Assembly: GCA_900548405.1 (NCBI GenBank)
Contig: UNSJ01000011.1
Location: forward strand, 1-48,395
DNA from: Candidatus Gastranaerophilales bacterium
Lineage (GTDB): Bacteria; Cyanobacteriota; Vampirovibrionia; Gastranaerophilales; Gastranaerophilaceae
Reading direction: 5' to 3'
Length of the DNA: 48,395 nucleotides
Below, piece by piece: positions 16,431-25,361 of the stretch (position 1 is the stretch's first letter; each line of letters begins with the position of its first letter). Under the pieces are notes generated by a model. It saw only the letters and a program-made list of their open reading frames with translations. It was not told the DNA's origin and searched no databases. The position numbers and the translations under genes are program-made.

Positions 16431-18158
16431 CTATTCAATAAATCTTTTTAACAGGCAAGGTTCATTAATATAAAAATGTTTGTAGTCATTTCTGTTTAAA
16501 TAATCAATTTGGTTTATGTAAGCCGCACAAACACCTATTTCTCTAATTTGTGTTATAGGATAACCAAGTTTTATATATTTTACTATTCTGCTGAAAGGTC
16601 TTGCCCAAAGATGGGTAGAAACTAATGTAAGATAAAACATTGCAAATATAAAAATAATAAATTTATAAAGATTAAATTTTTTAGAATAAGAATATGCCAA
16701 TACAGGTGCTGATATTACACAGAAAGACATTAAAAATCTTATGCTGAATATCATAAATGCAAGCTGATATGACATTGTACAAATATTAATAATGAAAATA
16801 ACTGCAAAAAGGAATAAGAACAACGGAATTCTTTTTCTGCAAAATACTGGTTTAATCAATGCCCACAAAAGACATGGAACAAATACTATTAATCCTAAAA
16901 CTCCCAGCCCCATAAGAGGTTCAACTAAGGTTTGGTTAATAACTTCTGGTCTTGTATACAGCCCGTCTCTAATGGTTGAAAATCCCAAAAGATACAAAAG
17001 AGAATCTCTTATACCCTGAATATCAGTTCCGTAATATTGCCCCCATTTAAACCCTGAAAAATCAAAAAACATAAACATGTATTTGATAAAGTTTGCAGGA
17101 ATTGCCCTTAAACCGTAAAGATTTTCGTGCACAGTCATGAAGTATTCACTGCCTATGGGATTTCCATAATTTATAAAGTTTAAAACATAATTATAAGAAG
17201 AAAATATTATAAAGTTAATTAAAGCAAATCCAAGAAATTTAAATAGTGGTTTATAAAAATATTTCTTATTGCAGTAAACTGATATAACAATCATAAATAA
17301 AGCTGTTCCCGGAATTGCCAAAAAGGCAGTACTTTTAGTCCCTACGGCAAGTGCATAGGATAAAGCCGACATAAAAACAGGAACAAGTTTATTTTCATTA
17401 TTGCCTTTCCAAAACAAATACATTGAAGCAAGTATAAGTCCCGCTATTATAATATCGGTTTCAGTTCCTGCAACCTGGCATATAACTGATGAGAAAGATG
17501 AGAGTATAAATATAGTCCATAGCTTTCTTCTCATGCTTAATCTCATTAAGGAAAGAATTCCGTATAATGAAAATACAGCTGTCAGGTACCCTGCAAATGA
17601 GACAAATCCAACCCAAGCGGAACGTTTTATAAACATTAATATCCAGGCGTAAACTATTTCTGAATTTATCGGAAGTATTAAATTCCGCGTATCAGGAATT
17701 TCAAAGTGATTAAGATTATGGTTGCTAATCCAAAACAAACTTCTTAATACGTGATAAGCACCTGCATCGGCATTGATTACCGGCATGAAGCTTGCAAGGA
17801 ATAACGCGGAAGATATAAGTATTAGAAATCCTATTGATAAAATAAATATATATTTATCTTTTCTTATTGCTTTCCAAAATTTATGGAAAAAATCTTTTAC
17901 GTTCGGAATCCATAAAGGTCTGTTTTTTTTATTCCATATAAATATTGAACCGCTAAGAAATATAACGTTAAGTATCAAAACTCCAACGTGTGAAATGGCA
18001 TTGAGTAATGATAAAATTTCTATTGTCAAAACTACATTTGCAAAAGCAGTCAATAATATATATATGAATCCTTCTAATGATTTTTTATCAGTAATAATTG
18101 AAGTTATAAAATAAGATGATAAAAATACCATCAAAAAAGATATTAAAAATAAAATCAT
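16431..18158 (-). CDS. polytopic glycosyltransferase-like membrane protein, C-terminus cut by frameshift
   Basis: 575 residues with about a dozen hydrophobic segments. MPVINADAGAYHVLRSLFWISNH is an acidic first periplasmic loop like that of ArnT/PMT-type (GT-C) sugar transferases, which use polyprenyl-phosphate sugars. The family is inferred from topology and this loop only. AAAGG lies just before ATG 18158. The frame ends at 16431, but a -1 shift at 16431-16437 joins it to a further ~160 codons (15946-16434), giving ~738 residues, a more usual GT-C length. Either a recent mutation or a sequencing error. Confidence 0.7.
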   Translation of the reverse strand: MILFLISFLMVFLSSYFITSIITDKKSLEGFIYILLTAFANVVLTIEILSLLNAISHVGVLILNVIFLSGSIFIWNKKNRPLWIPNVKDFFHKFWKAIRKDKYIFILSIGFLILISSALFLASFMPVINADAGAYHVLRSLFWISNHNLNHFEIPDTRNLILPINSEIVYAWILMFIKRSAWVGFVSFAGYLTAVFSLYGILSLMRLSMRRKLWTIFILSSFSSVICQVAGTETDIIIAGLILASMYLFWKGNNENKLVPVFMSALSYALAVGTKSTAFLAIPGTALFMIVISVYCNKKYFYKPLFKFLGFALINFIIFSSYNYVLNFINYGNPIGSEYFMTVHENLYGLRAIPANFIKYMFMFFDFSGFKWGQYYGTDIQGIRDSLLYLLGFSTIRDGLYTRPEVINQTLVEPLMGLGVLGLIVFVPCLLWALIKPVFCRKRIPLFLFLFAVIFIINICTMSYQLAFMIFSIRFLMSFCVISAPVLAYSYSKKFNLYKFIIFIFAMFYLTLVSTHLWARPFSRIVKYIKLGYPITQIREIGVCAAYINQIDYLNRNDYKHFYINEPCLLKRFIE

Positions 18159-18219
18159 AAACCTTTCACTCTCCCTTACAAAATCGTAGCAAAATAAGAT
18201 TTTTTTTGCAAGAAAACAC

Positions 18220-18247
18220 TTTACATTTAATTTCTTTCATTTATAAT
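18220..18247 (+). promoter_or_regulatory. probable promoter of the 18254 leader
   Basis: -35 TTTACA, 16-bp spacer, consensus -10 TATAAT. The predicted start falls at about 18254, on the A of an ATG. Confidence 0.65.
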
Positions 18248-18253
18248 TGGTAT

Positions 18254-18378
18254 ATGACTATTATTAATCAATACCGACGAATTGTAAGTAAATGGAAAGG
18301 CTTGTTATAAGCACGCTTACTTTTTGTCGTGAAATAGATTTTAAACAAGACCTTTCTGATTTGAAAGGTCTTGTTTTT
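18254..18378 (+). ncRNA. attenuator-like leader RNA upstream of the 18588 gene
   Basis: Between promoter and terminator lies a ~125-nt transcript. Stem P1 pairs 18275-18289 with 18315-18329 (15 positions, 2 mismatches). It encloses P2 GCTT-GTTAT-AAGC (18300-18312). Segment A GAAAGGCTTGTT (18295-18306) can instead pair with B AACAAGACCTTTC (18344-18356), one bulge. B also forms a perfect terminator with C (18363-18376) ending in a T run. An 18-codon ORF (18254-18310) runs through P1 and A, with CGA CGA exactly at the start of P1. Confidence 0.6.
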
Positions 18379-18379
18379 T
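18343..18379 (+). terminator. Rho-independent terminator inside the leader
   Basis: 14-bp perfect stem AAACAAGACCTTTC / GAAAGGTCTTGTTT, loop TGATTT, then T residues. Confidence 0.85.
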
Positions 18380-18461
18380 GTTAATAATCGTTAATATTCA
18401 GCCTGTTTATGGCAATAAAAAAAATTCAGAGTATTTAAGAAGAAAAGTGAAAGGTAGAAAT

Positions 18462-18545
18462 ATGCAAAGATATATCCGACGAAACTCAATGATCAAGGCA
18501 AATGCCCCAATTGTCAAATTAATGAACTTAATTTGGGGTCTATAA
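18462..18545 (+). CDS. 27-codon small ORF in the 18588 leader
   Basis: ATG 18462 has AAAGG seven bases upstream. The peptide is basic then hydrophobic (RYIRRN ... LMNLIWGL) and contains tandem CGA CGA codons, like the ORF at 18254. Its 3' part folds as CCCCAA (18505-18510)/TTGGGG (18533-18538) or AAATTAA (18516-18522)/TTAATTT (18528-18534). It ends 42 bp before the next start. It may be a second regulatory leader peptide. Confidence 0.45.
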   Translation: MQRYIRRNSMIKANAPIVKLMNLIWGL

Positions 18546-18587
18546 TACGATTTTTGAGCGGCAATAATATTGCCCGGAAAGGAAACC

Positions 18588-19946
18588 ATGATACCCGCAA
18601 TTACTGCAAGTAAGATATATTCAACATTAGGAAATAATAACTCATTAGTACCCCTCGCCATTAAAGACGTTGCTAACAGTCTTGGATTGACGGCAGGCTC
18701 ATATGTTACAGGCGATGCACTTGAAGGCAAAGACAGATTTTTAGATGAATTCGGAACACAGGCTATTTGGCTTTTAGGAATACCGGGATATAAGAAATTA
18801 ACAGATTTAACTTTATATAAACTTTGCAAAATTGATCCGAATTTTGATGTAAGAAACCTTTCAAAAAAGAGAAGTAAGCTTTTAGAAAAGTCAATTAAGT
18901 ATGCTGATGAATCAATTAAAGGCAGTATACTGGAAGCTGTTAAAAATCCTAAGTATACTAAAAACCTTGCAATGACCAAGTTTGTAACTTCAACTGCTCT
19001 TGCAATCGTTTCATATATAGGGCTTACAAAATACAGACATTTACAAACAAAAAAAGCTGCTGAAAAAGAAATTATTGAAGAAATGAAGAACCAAGGTAAG
19101 CAGCTTGACGTTAACTCTGAAAACTATAATTATGACAAGTCTGTAATTTCATCTAAGGCATTTAAACATGTTCATAAAAATGTTGATAAACAACCGTCTT
19201 TCACCGGAAGTATACAGGATTTTATGTTTAACCCTGTTAAAAACCTTATGATTTTAGATGGTGCTATTACCACTGAAAGACTTGCAGATTCAAGAAACAA
19301 ACAGGAACTTATCGGTTATACAATTAAAGAAGGTACTGTTTGGGCGTTTATGTATTTCGCAAGCAAACCTATTCAAAAATTCCTAGAAAATTCAGTAGAA
19401 AAGAATAAACAAAAACCTGCTTCTATTGATTTGGATGCTAGAGTTATCGAATCAGAAGAACTTAAAAATGCGTTTAAAAACGGCGAACTTGCCGCAAGTA
19501 CTAAAAAAGTATTGAGCCTGCAAAAGCAAGAAGATTTGCTGGATTATATACACAACAATCCTGATGATTTCGTTGTTAAAATGGCTAAAAAATCAGATGT
19601 TATTCCTGTGTTGAAAAACGTGAAACAGCCTGACAATGTAGATTATAGAAAATTTATCGACCTTGATGACTTTAAGGGAACTGCTGAAAAGTTGGATAAA
19701 CTTTATAATAAATTTGAAGAATTTAAAAATGCAAACGTAAAAGAAAAGACACTTGAGGCATTCTTAGATAATGTTAAAAAATTAAAAAGAAAATCAATTC
19801 TGAAAAACATGGGTGCTTGTATCGCAGCACTTGGAGTTCTTGCTCCATTGATTATGATTGCTATAAGGAAAATAGACAAGGATAATAATGCATTTCAGGT
19901 AAAAGAGGACCTTAAAAAGGAATTAATTGCTAAGGGTAAGATTTAA
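18588..19946 (+). CDS. uncharacterised protein, two hydrophobic regions
   Basis: 452 residues. I chose ATG 18588 because AAGGA lies six bases upstream. The N-terminus (SLGLTAGSYVTGDALEGKDRFLDEFGTQAIWLLGIPGYKKL) is a compact segment followed by long charged helices. A central hydrophobic stretch is TSTALAIVSYIGLT. The C-terminus has ACIAALGVLAPLIMIAIRK before a charged tail. No signal peptide or enzyme motif. Architecture resembles the genes at 27636, 29190 and 33342: moderately hydrophobic segments in Lys-rich helices. I do not know its function. Overlaps the convergent flavoprotein gene by 24 bp. Confidence 0.8.
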   Translation: MIPAITASKIYSTLGNNNSLVPLAIKDVANSLGLTAGSYVTGDALEGKDRFLDEFGTQAIWLLGIPGYKKLTDLTLYKLCKIDPNFDVRNLSKKRSKLLEKSIKYADESIKGSILEAVKNPKYTKNLAMTKFVTSTALAIVSYIGLTKYRHLQTKKAAEKEIIEEMKNQGKQLDVNSENYNYDKSVISSKAFKHVHKNVDKQPSFTGSIQDFMFNPVKNLMILDGAITTERLADSRNKQELIGYTIKEGTVWAFMYFASKPIQKFLENSVEKNKQKPASIDLDARVIESEELKNAFKNGELAASTKKVLSLQKQEDLLDYIHNNPDDFVVKMAKKSDVIPVLKNVKQPDNVDYRKFIDLDDFKGTAEKLDKLYNKFEEFKNANVKEKTLEAFLDNVKKLKRKSILKNMGACIAALGVLAPLIMIAIRKIDKDNNAFQVKEDLKKELIAKGKI

Positions 19947-21041
19947 ACTTTGTGCTGCTGCAAATCCTGTTGACCAGCAGTTTTGAAGGTTATACCCTCC
20001 GCAAAAACCGTCTATATCCATAACTTCTCCGCAGAAATAAAGCTTTGGAACAATTCTTGATTCAAGAGTTTTTGGATTAATTTCTTTTAAGTCAACACCT
20101 CCTGAAGTGACGACTTCGCTGTCAGGTATCGTAGATACAGCAGTAATTTCGAAATTTTGCAGTTTGTTTAAAATTTTGTCGCGTGTTTTACCGTTTATTT
20201 TGTGACATTTTTCATCTGGATTAATACCTAAAGAATTTAATACATACTCTGCAAAAGATTTCGGTACATAATCAGCTGTCAAATTTTTAATGCTTTTGTG
20301 AGGATTTTCATTAAGCGCTGACTGAAAATCTATATCTCCGATAAAATTGAATTTAAGCTTATAAGGGAAGTTATCTCTTGCTCTTATGGATGAAATTTTA
20401 TATATTGCCGGTCCGGAAACTCCCTGATGTGTAAATAAAACATCATTTAAACATACCCCGCTCAATGAAGAAAAATCTTCTTTTGTTTTTAAACCCGCCA
20501 GAGCAGGTTTGGGCTCTATAATGTTATGCCCTAAGTATTTTATAATATTGTATGAAGAATGACCGCCGATAGATATTACTGCGTAATCAAAATTATAGCT
20601 GCCCATATCTGTTACTACTTTAAATGAGTCGTCAATTCTCAATACTTTTTCTTTGACAAATTTAACTTTTTTCAAAGCGTTTAAAAAGTTTTCTCTGACA
20701 TCTTTTGAACTGTCTGAAACAGGAAAAATTCTCATATCATCCTGAGTATATGTCGGCACTCCTATTTTTTCAAAAAACTCGATAGTGTCGCTTGTGCTGA
20801 ATTTTGAAAATACGGAATATAAAAATTTTTCTCCTCTCGGATATGATTTTGCCAGTTCTTTAAAATCGTATTCAGCGTGTGCAAGGTTGCATCTTCCACC
20901 TCCTGTTGGAAGCAGTGTTCTTAAAGGCGAAGAAAAATCAAAAACTGTTACGTCAAAATTATCCTGTAAAAAATATGCGCAAATGCAGCCTGCAGGACCC
21001 CCTCCAATAACAGCAACTTTAGATTTCAACTCTTGTACCAT
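19923..21041 (-). CDS. NAD(P)/FAD-dependent oxidoreductase, HI0933/YhiN (BaiN-like) family
   Basis: Flavoprotein with an N-terminal FAD dinucleotide site KVAVIGGGPAGCICAYFL, the family hallmark PTGGGRCNLAH near residue 45, HQGVSGPAIYK in the middle, and the C-terminal FAD contact FCGEVMDIDGFCGGYNLQ. 372 residues, slightly short for the family (~400). Reported members include enzymes acting on bile acid intermediates, but physiological substrates are mostly unknown, so I do not assign one. Its start lies 23 bp inside folK, so the two are co-transcribed. Confidence 0.88.
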   Translation of the reverse strand: MVQELKSKVAVIGGGPAGCICAYFLQDNFDVTVFDFSSPLRTLLPTGGGRCNLAHAEYDFKELAKSYPRGEKFLYSVFSKFSTSDTIEFFEKIGVPTYTQDDMRIFPVSDSSKDVRENFLNALKKVKFVKEKVLRIDDSFKVVTDMGSYNFDYAVISIGGHSSYNIIKYLGHNIIEPKPALAGLKTKEDFSSLSGVCLNDVLFTHQGVSGPAIYKISSIRARDNFPYKLKFNFIGDIDFQSALNENPHKSIKNLTADYVPKSFAEYVLNSLGINPDEKCHKINGKTRDKILNKLQNFEITAVSTIPDSEVVTSGGVDLKEINPKTLESRIVPKLYFCGEVMDIDGFCGGYNLQNCWSTGFAAAQSLNLTLSN

Positions 21042-21525
21042 ATAAAAATACCATTTCAGGATTTTCTAAATCACTGTGTAATTCGGAAATAGTTTTGTGT
21101 AAAACAGGATGTTCGAAATTAGGTATTAATTCTAACAACGGAACAAGTGTAAATGCTCTCAAATGAACAAACTTATGAGGTATTGTCAGGTTTTCGCAGT
21201 TAACAATATCTTTGTTATAAAAAAGAATATCAATATCAATAGTCCTGTCTGAATATTTGGAACCCTCAGGACGTTTTCTGCCTAGCTGCTGTTCAATTCT
21301 CTGACATTCTAAAAGAAGTGTCTGAGGTAATAAGCTTGTTTTAATTTCTACAACAGCATTAACAAACCAGTTTTCAGAATCCATATTCCAAGGCTCTGTT
21401 TCATAAAAAGCCGAAGTTCTTATAAGGCTGATACCGTCTACCGCACCAAGTAAACTTGTTGCTTGCTGAACGTAGCCTATACGATCTCCGAAATTTGAAC
21501 CTAAACTTAAATATGCTATTGCCAT
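21019..21525 (-). CDS. folK: 2-amino-4-hydroxy-6-hydroxymethyldihydropteridine pyrophosphokinase
   Basis: Folate pathway HPPK, transferring pyrophosphate from ATP to the pterin alcohol. 168 residues, usual size. The N-terminus AYLSLGSNFGDR, the ETEPW segment, RTIDIDILFY (metal-binding Asp pair) and IPHKFVHLRAFTLVPLLEL are all family signatures. No folP or folB adjoins it, so it is a separated folate gene. The stop overlaps the downstream flavoprotein start. Confidence 0.96.
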   Translation of the reverse strand: MAIAYLSLGSNFGDRIGYVQQATSLLGAVDGISLIRTSAFYETEPWNMDSENWFVNAVVEIKTSLLPQTLLLECQRIEQQLGRKRPEGSKYSDRTIDIDILFYNKDIVNCENLTIPHKFVHLRAFTLVPLLELIPNFEHPVLHKTISELHSDLENPEMVFLYGTRVEI

Positions 21526-21613
21526 AAGTATATTTTAGGGCTTTTCACAGGTGTTGTCAATATAAATTATTAATTATGCCATTAATTTTTTTTAGTATAT
21601 AATTATATATGAA

Positions 21614-22864
21614 ATGTTTATATATGGATTTTTATCAACACTGTTTTTTCTTATAAGTTTACCGTTCTATGCATTGGTAAGAGCTTGCCGTGGGAAATTT
21701 ATTCCCGGCTGGAAAGAAAAAATGGGTGATTTTAAATCACCTGAATTAGGTGATAAAGTTATTATGTTTCATGGTGTGTCAGTAGGTGAGGTAATAGCTT
21801 TAGAAAATTTGATTAAGAAAACTAAAGAATCATTTCCTGACTATAAAATTGTAATAACTACCGGAACAAGCACAGGACAAGAAATTGCGCATAAAAAATT
21901 TGACGGTATAGCAGATTATATTACCTATTTCCCGTTTGATATTACTTTTTCGGTTATACTTTTTTTGAAAAAAATAAAACCAAGTGCGGTTCTTATTGCA
22001 GAAACAGAATTATGGCCTACATTTTCATACTATTGTAAGAAGAACGGCATACCTTTGTATGTTATTAACGGAAGAATTTCTGATTCAACATTTAAGTCTT
22101 ACAGATTAATGAAGTATTTCTTTAAACAATTTTTGAAAAATTATACTCAAATTCTTACACAAAGCGAAGAAGATAATGAAAAATTTATAGCAATCGGCGC
22201 ACCGTCTGAAATTACACATGTAATGAAAAATCTTAAATTTGATGTTAAAAGGCTTGACTGCGACATTAACATAGGTAAAGGAAATAACCGTGTTATTATT
22301 GCCGGCAGCACACACAAAGGTGAAGATGAAATTGTTTTAAATTCTTTTGTTAAATTAAAAAAAGAATTCCATGACATTAAACTTTTGCTTGCGCCAAGAC
22401 ATTTAAAACGTGTTGAACAAGTATCGGAACTTGTTGAAAAAACAGGCTTGGCATGGGGGCTACGTTCCGATAAAAAAGATTTCTCAGATAATGATATTGT
22501 TATTTTAGATACTATGGGCGAATTAAGCAAAATGTATTCAATATGTGATTTCGCTTTTATTGGTGGCAGTTTTAATAAAACAGGTGGGCACAATCCTCTT
22601 GAAGCAATTGTATATAATAAACCTGCAATCTCAGGTCCTTCTATTCATAATTTCAGAGATATTTACTGGATATTAACACGTTCAAAAGCAGGTAAAGTTG
22701 TAAAAACCCCTGACGAATTAACATCATACATGCATGATTTATTGTCTGATAAAGACTTTTACAATGAAAGCTGTAATGACTGTAAAACAATATTCTCATC
22801 ACAGCAAGGTGCATTAGAAAATGTTGTAAATATTTTGAAAGGTCTTTTAACCCCTGTTAAATAG
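21614..22864 (+). CDS. waaA: 3-deoxy-D-manno-octulosonic acid transferase (Kdo transferase)
   Basis: Adds Kdo to lipid A precursor at the inner membrane. 416 residues, typical. N-terminal membrane anchor (FLSTLFFLISLPFYALV), then HGVSVGEV (acceptor-side glutamate), TTGTSTGQE, ETELWPTF, INGRISDST, the nucleotide-sugar region IAGSTHKGEDE and GGSFNKTGGHNPLE. This confirms a Gram-negative LPS-making cell and matches lpxB, lpxI and lptD elsewhere in the window. No clear SD before ATG 21614. Confidence 0.96.
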   Translation: MFIYGFLSTLFFLISLPFYALVRACRGKFIPGWKEKMGDFKSPELGDKVIMFHGVSVGEVIALENLIKKTKESFPDYKIVITTGTSTGQEIAHKKFDGIADYITYFPFDITFSVILFLKKIKPSAVLIAETELWPTFSYYCKKNGIPLYVINGRISDSTFKSYRLMKYFFKQFLKNYTQILTQSEEDNEKFIAIGAPSEITHVMKNLKFDVKRLDCDINIGKGNNRVIIAGSTHKGEDEIVLNSFVKLKKEFHDIKLLLAPRHLKRVEQVSELVEKTGLAWGLRSDKKDFSDNDIVILDTMGELSKMYSICDFAFIGGSFNKTGGHNPLEAIVYNKPAISGPSIHNFRDIYWILTRSKAGKVVKTPDELTSYMHDLLSDKDFYNESCNDCKTIFSSQQGALENVVNILKGLLTPVK

Positions 22865-23001
22865 ATGATTTTGGATGTTTTACTTCCTCTGTTCGTATGA
22901 TTATTGTTACAAAATGTAAAGTTTTTTGTTATTATAATTAAAGATTTCCCATAAATGTGCCGTTAGGTATAACAAGGAAACAAAGCGAAAGGGAAAATGT
23001 C

Positions 23002-24033
23002 ATGGGAATGGCAGCATCACAGGCTAGGTTCTTAGGGCTTACAGCCAGAAAGACAAATACTGAATATGAAGGCCAACAGATTAACCAACAAAGAACAACT
23101 TTGGGTAATCAGTCTGCTAACTATTACAATCAGCTGCTGGGCATGACAGTTCCTGTTCCTCCATCAGTTGCAGATTATACTAAGACTGTTTACACATTTG
23201 AAGATGGTTCTTTAAACAACTCAATCAGCTCATTGATTGCTCAAAAAGACGGTACTTATTTAATCAGCTATACATCTTCTTGGAAGAATGATTTTGCAGT
23301 AGTTTCAGCTACTCCTTCTATCTATACAAGAAAAGAGAATGATGACGGTTCTTTCTCTTACTTTGTAGGAGCAAAAGAACTCAGACAGTTAGGAAAAACT
23401 TTAACTCAGGATGATATTGATAAAGATGAATATTTAAGCACTTTATCAGCTACTCAAATTGCTAATTTGCAAGAAGAAGAAAAGAAATATCTTGAAGAAT
23501 TAAACCAAAAATACGGTACTGCTGACTGGCAGGTAAGATATGTTAAAAACAAATCAACAGGAACCTGGTCTCCGTATTTTGTAAAACAAAGCGTTCTTGA
23601 TGATGCAATCTACAATGAAACAGGTTCATCTCAAAGCAATATGCCTACATATACAGTAGGTTCAGCAACAGAAACCGAAGAAATTAAAGGTGTTACAGCT
23701 CGTTTAGAACAAGATGCAACAGGTCGTATCATTAATATCACTCTTAACCCCGGTAAAGATGATGAAGTTACTTATGCGGTAACTACAAATACAGTAACTG
23801 ACCAGGCTGCGTATGACGATGCTATGAACCAATACGAATACGATAAATATGAATATGATCAATCAATTCAAAATATCAATGCTAAGATTGAAATTGTTCA
23901 AGCAGAAGATAAAAACTTAGAATTAAGATTGAAACAATTAGATACAGAGCAAGATGCAATCCAAACAGAAATGGATGCTGTTCAAAAAGTTATTGAAAAG
24001 AATACAGAATCAACATTCAAAACATTCGGGTAA
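23002..24033 (+). CDS. uncharacterised protein with N-terminal MGMAASQARFLGLTARK motif
   Basis: 343 residues from ATG 23002 (AAGGG nine bases upstream). The N-terminal ~45 residues (MAASQARFLGLTARKTNTEY then INQQRTTLGNQSANYYNQL) are predicted helical and non-hydrophobic, so this is not a Sec signal. The middle is Thr/Ser/Asp-rich, and the C-terminal ~60 residues are a coiled coil (IEIVQAEDKNLELRLKQLDTEQDAIQ) ending TFKTFG. I recall this N-terminal motif as recurrent in Melainabacteria genomes, which is memory, not a search. A secreted or appendage protein is possible. A -10 TATAAT lies at 22933-22938. Confidence 0.75.
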   Translation: MGMAASQARFLGLTARKTNTEYEGQQINQQRTTLGNQSANYYNQLLGMTVPVPPSVADYTKTVYTFEDGSLNNSISSLIAQKDGTYLISYTSSWKNDFAVVSATPSIYTRKENDDGSFSYFVGAKELRQLGKTLTQDDIDKDEYLSTLSATQIANLQEEEKKYLEELNQKYGTADWQVRYVKNKSTGTWSPYFVKQSVLDDAIYNETGSSQSNMPTYTVGSATETEEIKGVTARLEQDATGRIINITLNPGKDDEVTYAVTTNTVTDQAAYDDAMNQYEYDKYEYDQSIQNINAKIEIVQAEDKNLELRLKQLDTEQDAIQTEMDAVQKVIEKNTESTFKTFG

Positions 24034-24040
24034 GCTTAGC

Positions 24041-24271
24041 TTGCCTCTCCACTCAAGCGGAGGCAGTGCGTTTTCAAAAACTTTTAAAGACAAGCTTAAA
24101 ATTCTTAAATATCGGGTTCTACCAGAGCCCGATAAGGAAAAATCTGATTTGCTCTGTTTTTAATGTGTCAAATAATATTATTTATCCGGCTTTTAACGTA
24201 TGCTATAAGCTGATAAAAATTTGTTTCCTTTCCCTTTTTCCCTTAACGACTGAATATAAGTCGTTTTTTTT
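24041..24271 (+). terminator. structured 3' region ending in a terminator
   Basis: Hairpins follow the gene: TGCCTC/GAGGCA (about 24049-24065), ATCGGG-TTCT with AGA-GCCCGAT (about 24111-24136), and finally AACGACT-GAATATA-AGTCGTT (24245-24265) followed by eight or more T. Only the last is a standard terminator. The ~200 bp in between has no supported gene. Confidence 0.6.
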
Positions 24272-25052
24272 ATTCTGTTTGAATGGATAAATTCATAATT
24301 TCAATATCATCATAATCAATATATGCTGTTTGTTTCATATTGCGTCCTGTTTTTATTGTTACTTCATTTATCTGTCCGCTGCGTATTAGATTGTTTGGTA
24401 TCTTAATTCTTTGACCATCGCCGTTAAGTTGAATTTCAGCTATTTTGGAACCGTTGAAATAAACTTCCGGAGGACTTGCGTAAGAGTTTACGATGCTGTT
24501 TTGTTTTAAAGAACGTGCCATTAATGTATCTATTCCTATTATAGAACCTATGACAAGATAATTTGTTTTGGATATTGCATTAGCTGCAATTTGAAATGTT
24601 TTGCTGTAAAACGGACCGATTGATTTGGCCCTGAATTCTGATGAATTTGCAGAATTTGGAGAAAAGTTGTCATCTCCTAAATGAAGCATTGCATTTTCAA
24701 TAACAAGGTCATTAGGTTTGCTTTTTTCTATTCCGACAATAATCGGTCTTGCAGCTGATTTTTCATCAATAGTTAATGAATAAGGCCTGTAACCCTCTTT
24801 TTCTACTGATAAAACAGTTGTACCGTCTACTTTAGCATTAAGATTAAATCCCCCGTCAGTGTCAGAATAGGTTGTGTAATTTTGTTTAGGAAGTGTTACT
24901 TTAGCATGCGGAACAGGCATATTAGTTATATTGTCAATAATTCTGCTTGAGTTACCTGTTCCTGTTTTTGTTACACCGCCTTCAACTGTTGCTGCCATAA
25001 CCGCACTGTTAGATATTAAACATATACATAAAATTAATAAAATACGTTTCAT
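24270..25052 (-). CDS. exported carboxypeptidase-regulatory-like (CarboxypepD_reg) domain protein
   Basis: 260 residues. Signal peptide MKRILLILCICLISNSAVMAA. Residues ~45-105 form a beta-sandwich of the carboxypeptidase regulatory type: PVPHAKVTLPKQNYTTYSDTDGGFNLNAKVDGTTVLSVEKEGY. The remainder is beta-rich without a known domain. No catalytic peptidase residues, so a binding or surface role is likely. GAGG five bases before ATG 25052. It shares the terminator zone with the convergent gene at 23002. Confidence 0.75.
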   Translation of the reverse strand: MKRILLILCICLISNSAVMAATVEGGVTKTGTGNSSRIIDNITNMPVPHAKVTLPKQNYTTYSDTDGGFNLNAKVDGTTVLSVEKEGYRPYSLTIDEKSAARPIIVGIEKSKPNDLVIENAMLHLGDDNFSPNSANSSEFRAKSIGPFYSKTFQIAANAISKTNYLVIGSIIGIDTLMARSLKQNSIVNSYASPPEVYFNGSKIAEIQLNGDGQRIKIPNNLIRSGQINEVTIKTGRNMKQTAYIDYDDIEIMNLSIQTE

Positions 25053-25206
25053 ATAACCTCAACTCTTTCAAGGATATTCTAACGTTTTGGATTATTAATT
25101 AAATTAGCTTATTAGAATTACATATCGGATAATATAAAAAAATAAAAAATTATGATTGAAATTTTAAATGTTTTTGATATTATATGTATATGACAATTAA
25201 ATTTAT

Positions 25207-25290
25207 GCCGATGTGATGGAATTGGTAGACGTGCTAGACTCAAAATCTTGTGTGGGCAACCACGTGTCGGTTCGACCCCGACCATCGGCA
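25207..25290 (+). tRNA. tRNA-Leu (anticodon CAA)
   Basis: Acceptor GCCGATG pairs with CATCGGC; long variable arm (GTGTGGGCAACCACG); T loop GGTTCGACC. The anticodon loop CTCAAAA gives CAA. Discriminator A, no encoded CCA. Class II size, 84 nt. Confidence 0.95.
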
Positions 25291-25298
25291 AATCTTTT

Positions 25299-25324
25299 AA
25301 AAGACACTTCTGTGTCTTTTTTTT
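25299..25324 (+). terminator. terminator of tRNA-Leu
   Basis: AAAAGACAC / GTGTCTTTT with a TTCT loop and a long T tail. Confidence 0.85.
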
Positions 25325-25361
25325 ATGCGCAAAAAATTATGTTGAGCTGTATTTATATGGT

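Noticed and set aside
17401..18114. Plus-strand frames opposite the glycosyltransferase-like gene
   Set aside because: Antisense to a long membrane protein gene; composition and lack of SD argue against coding.
18407..18979. 190-codon minus-strand frame
   Set aside because: Overlaps the plus-strand leader and gene 18588, which has a good SD and coherent protein; no SD on the minus strand.
22106..22593. Minus-strand frames inside waaA
   Set aside because: Complete overlap with a secure gene; no signals.
24066..24290. 74-codon frame after the 23002 gene
   Set aside because: Spans hairpins and the terminator; no SD; composition unlike a protein.
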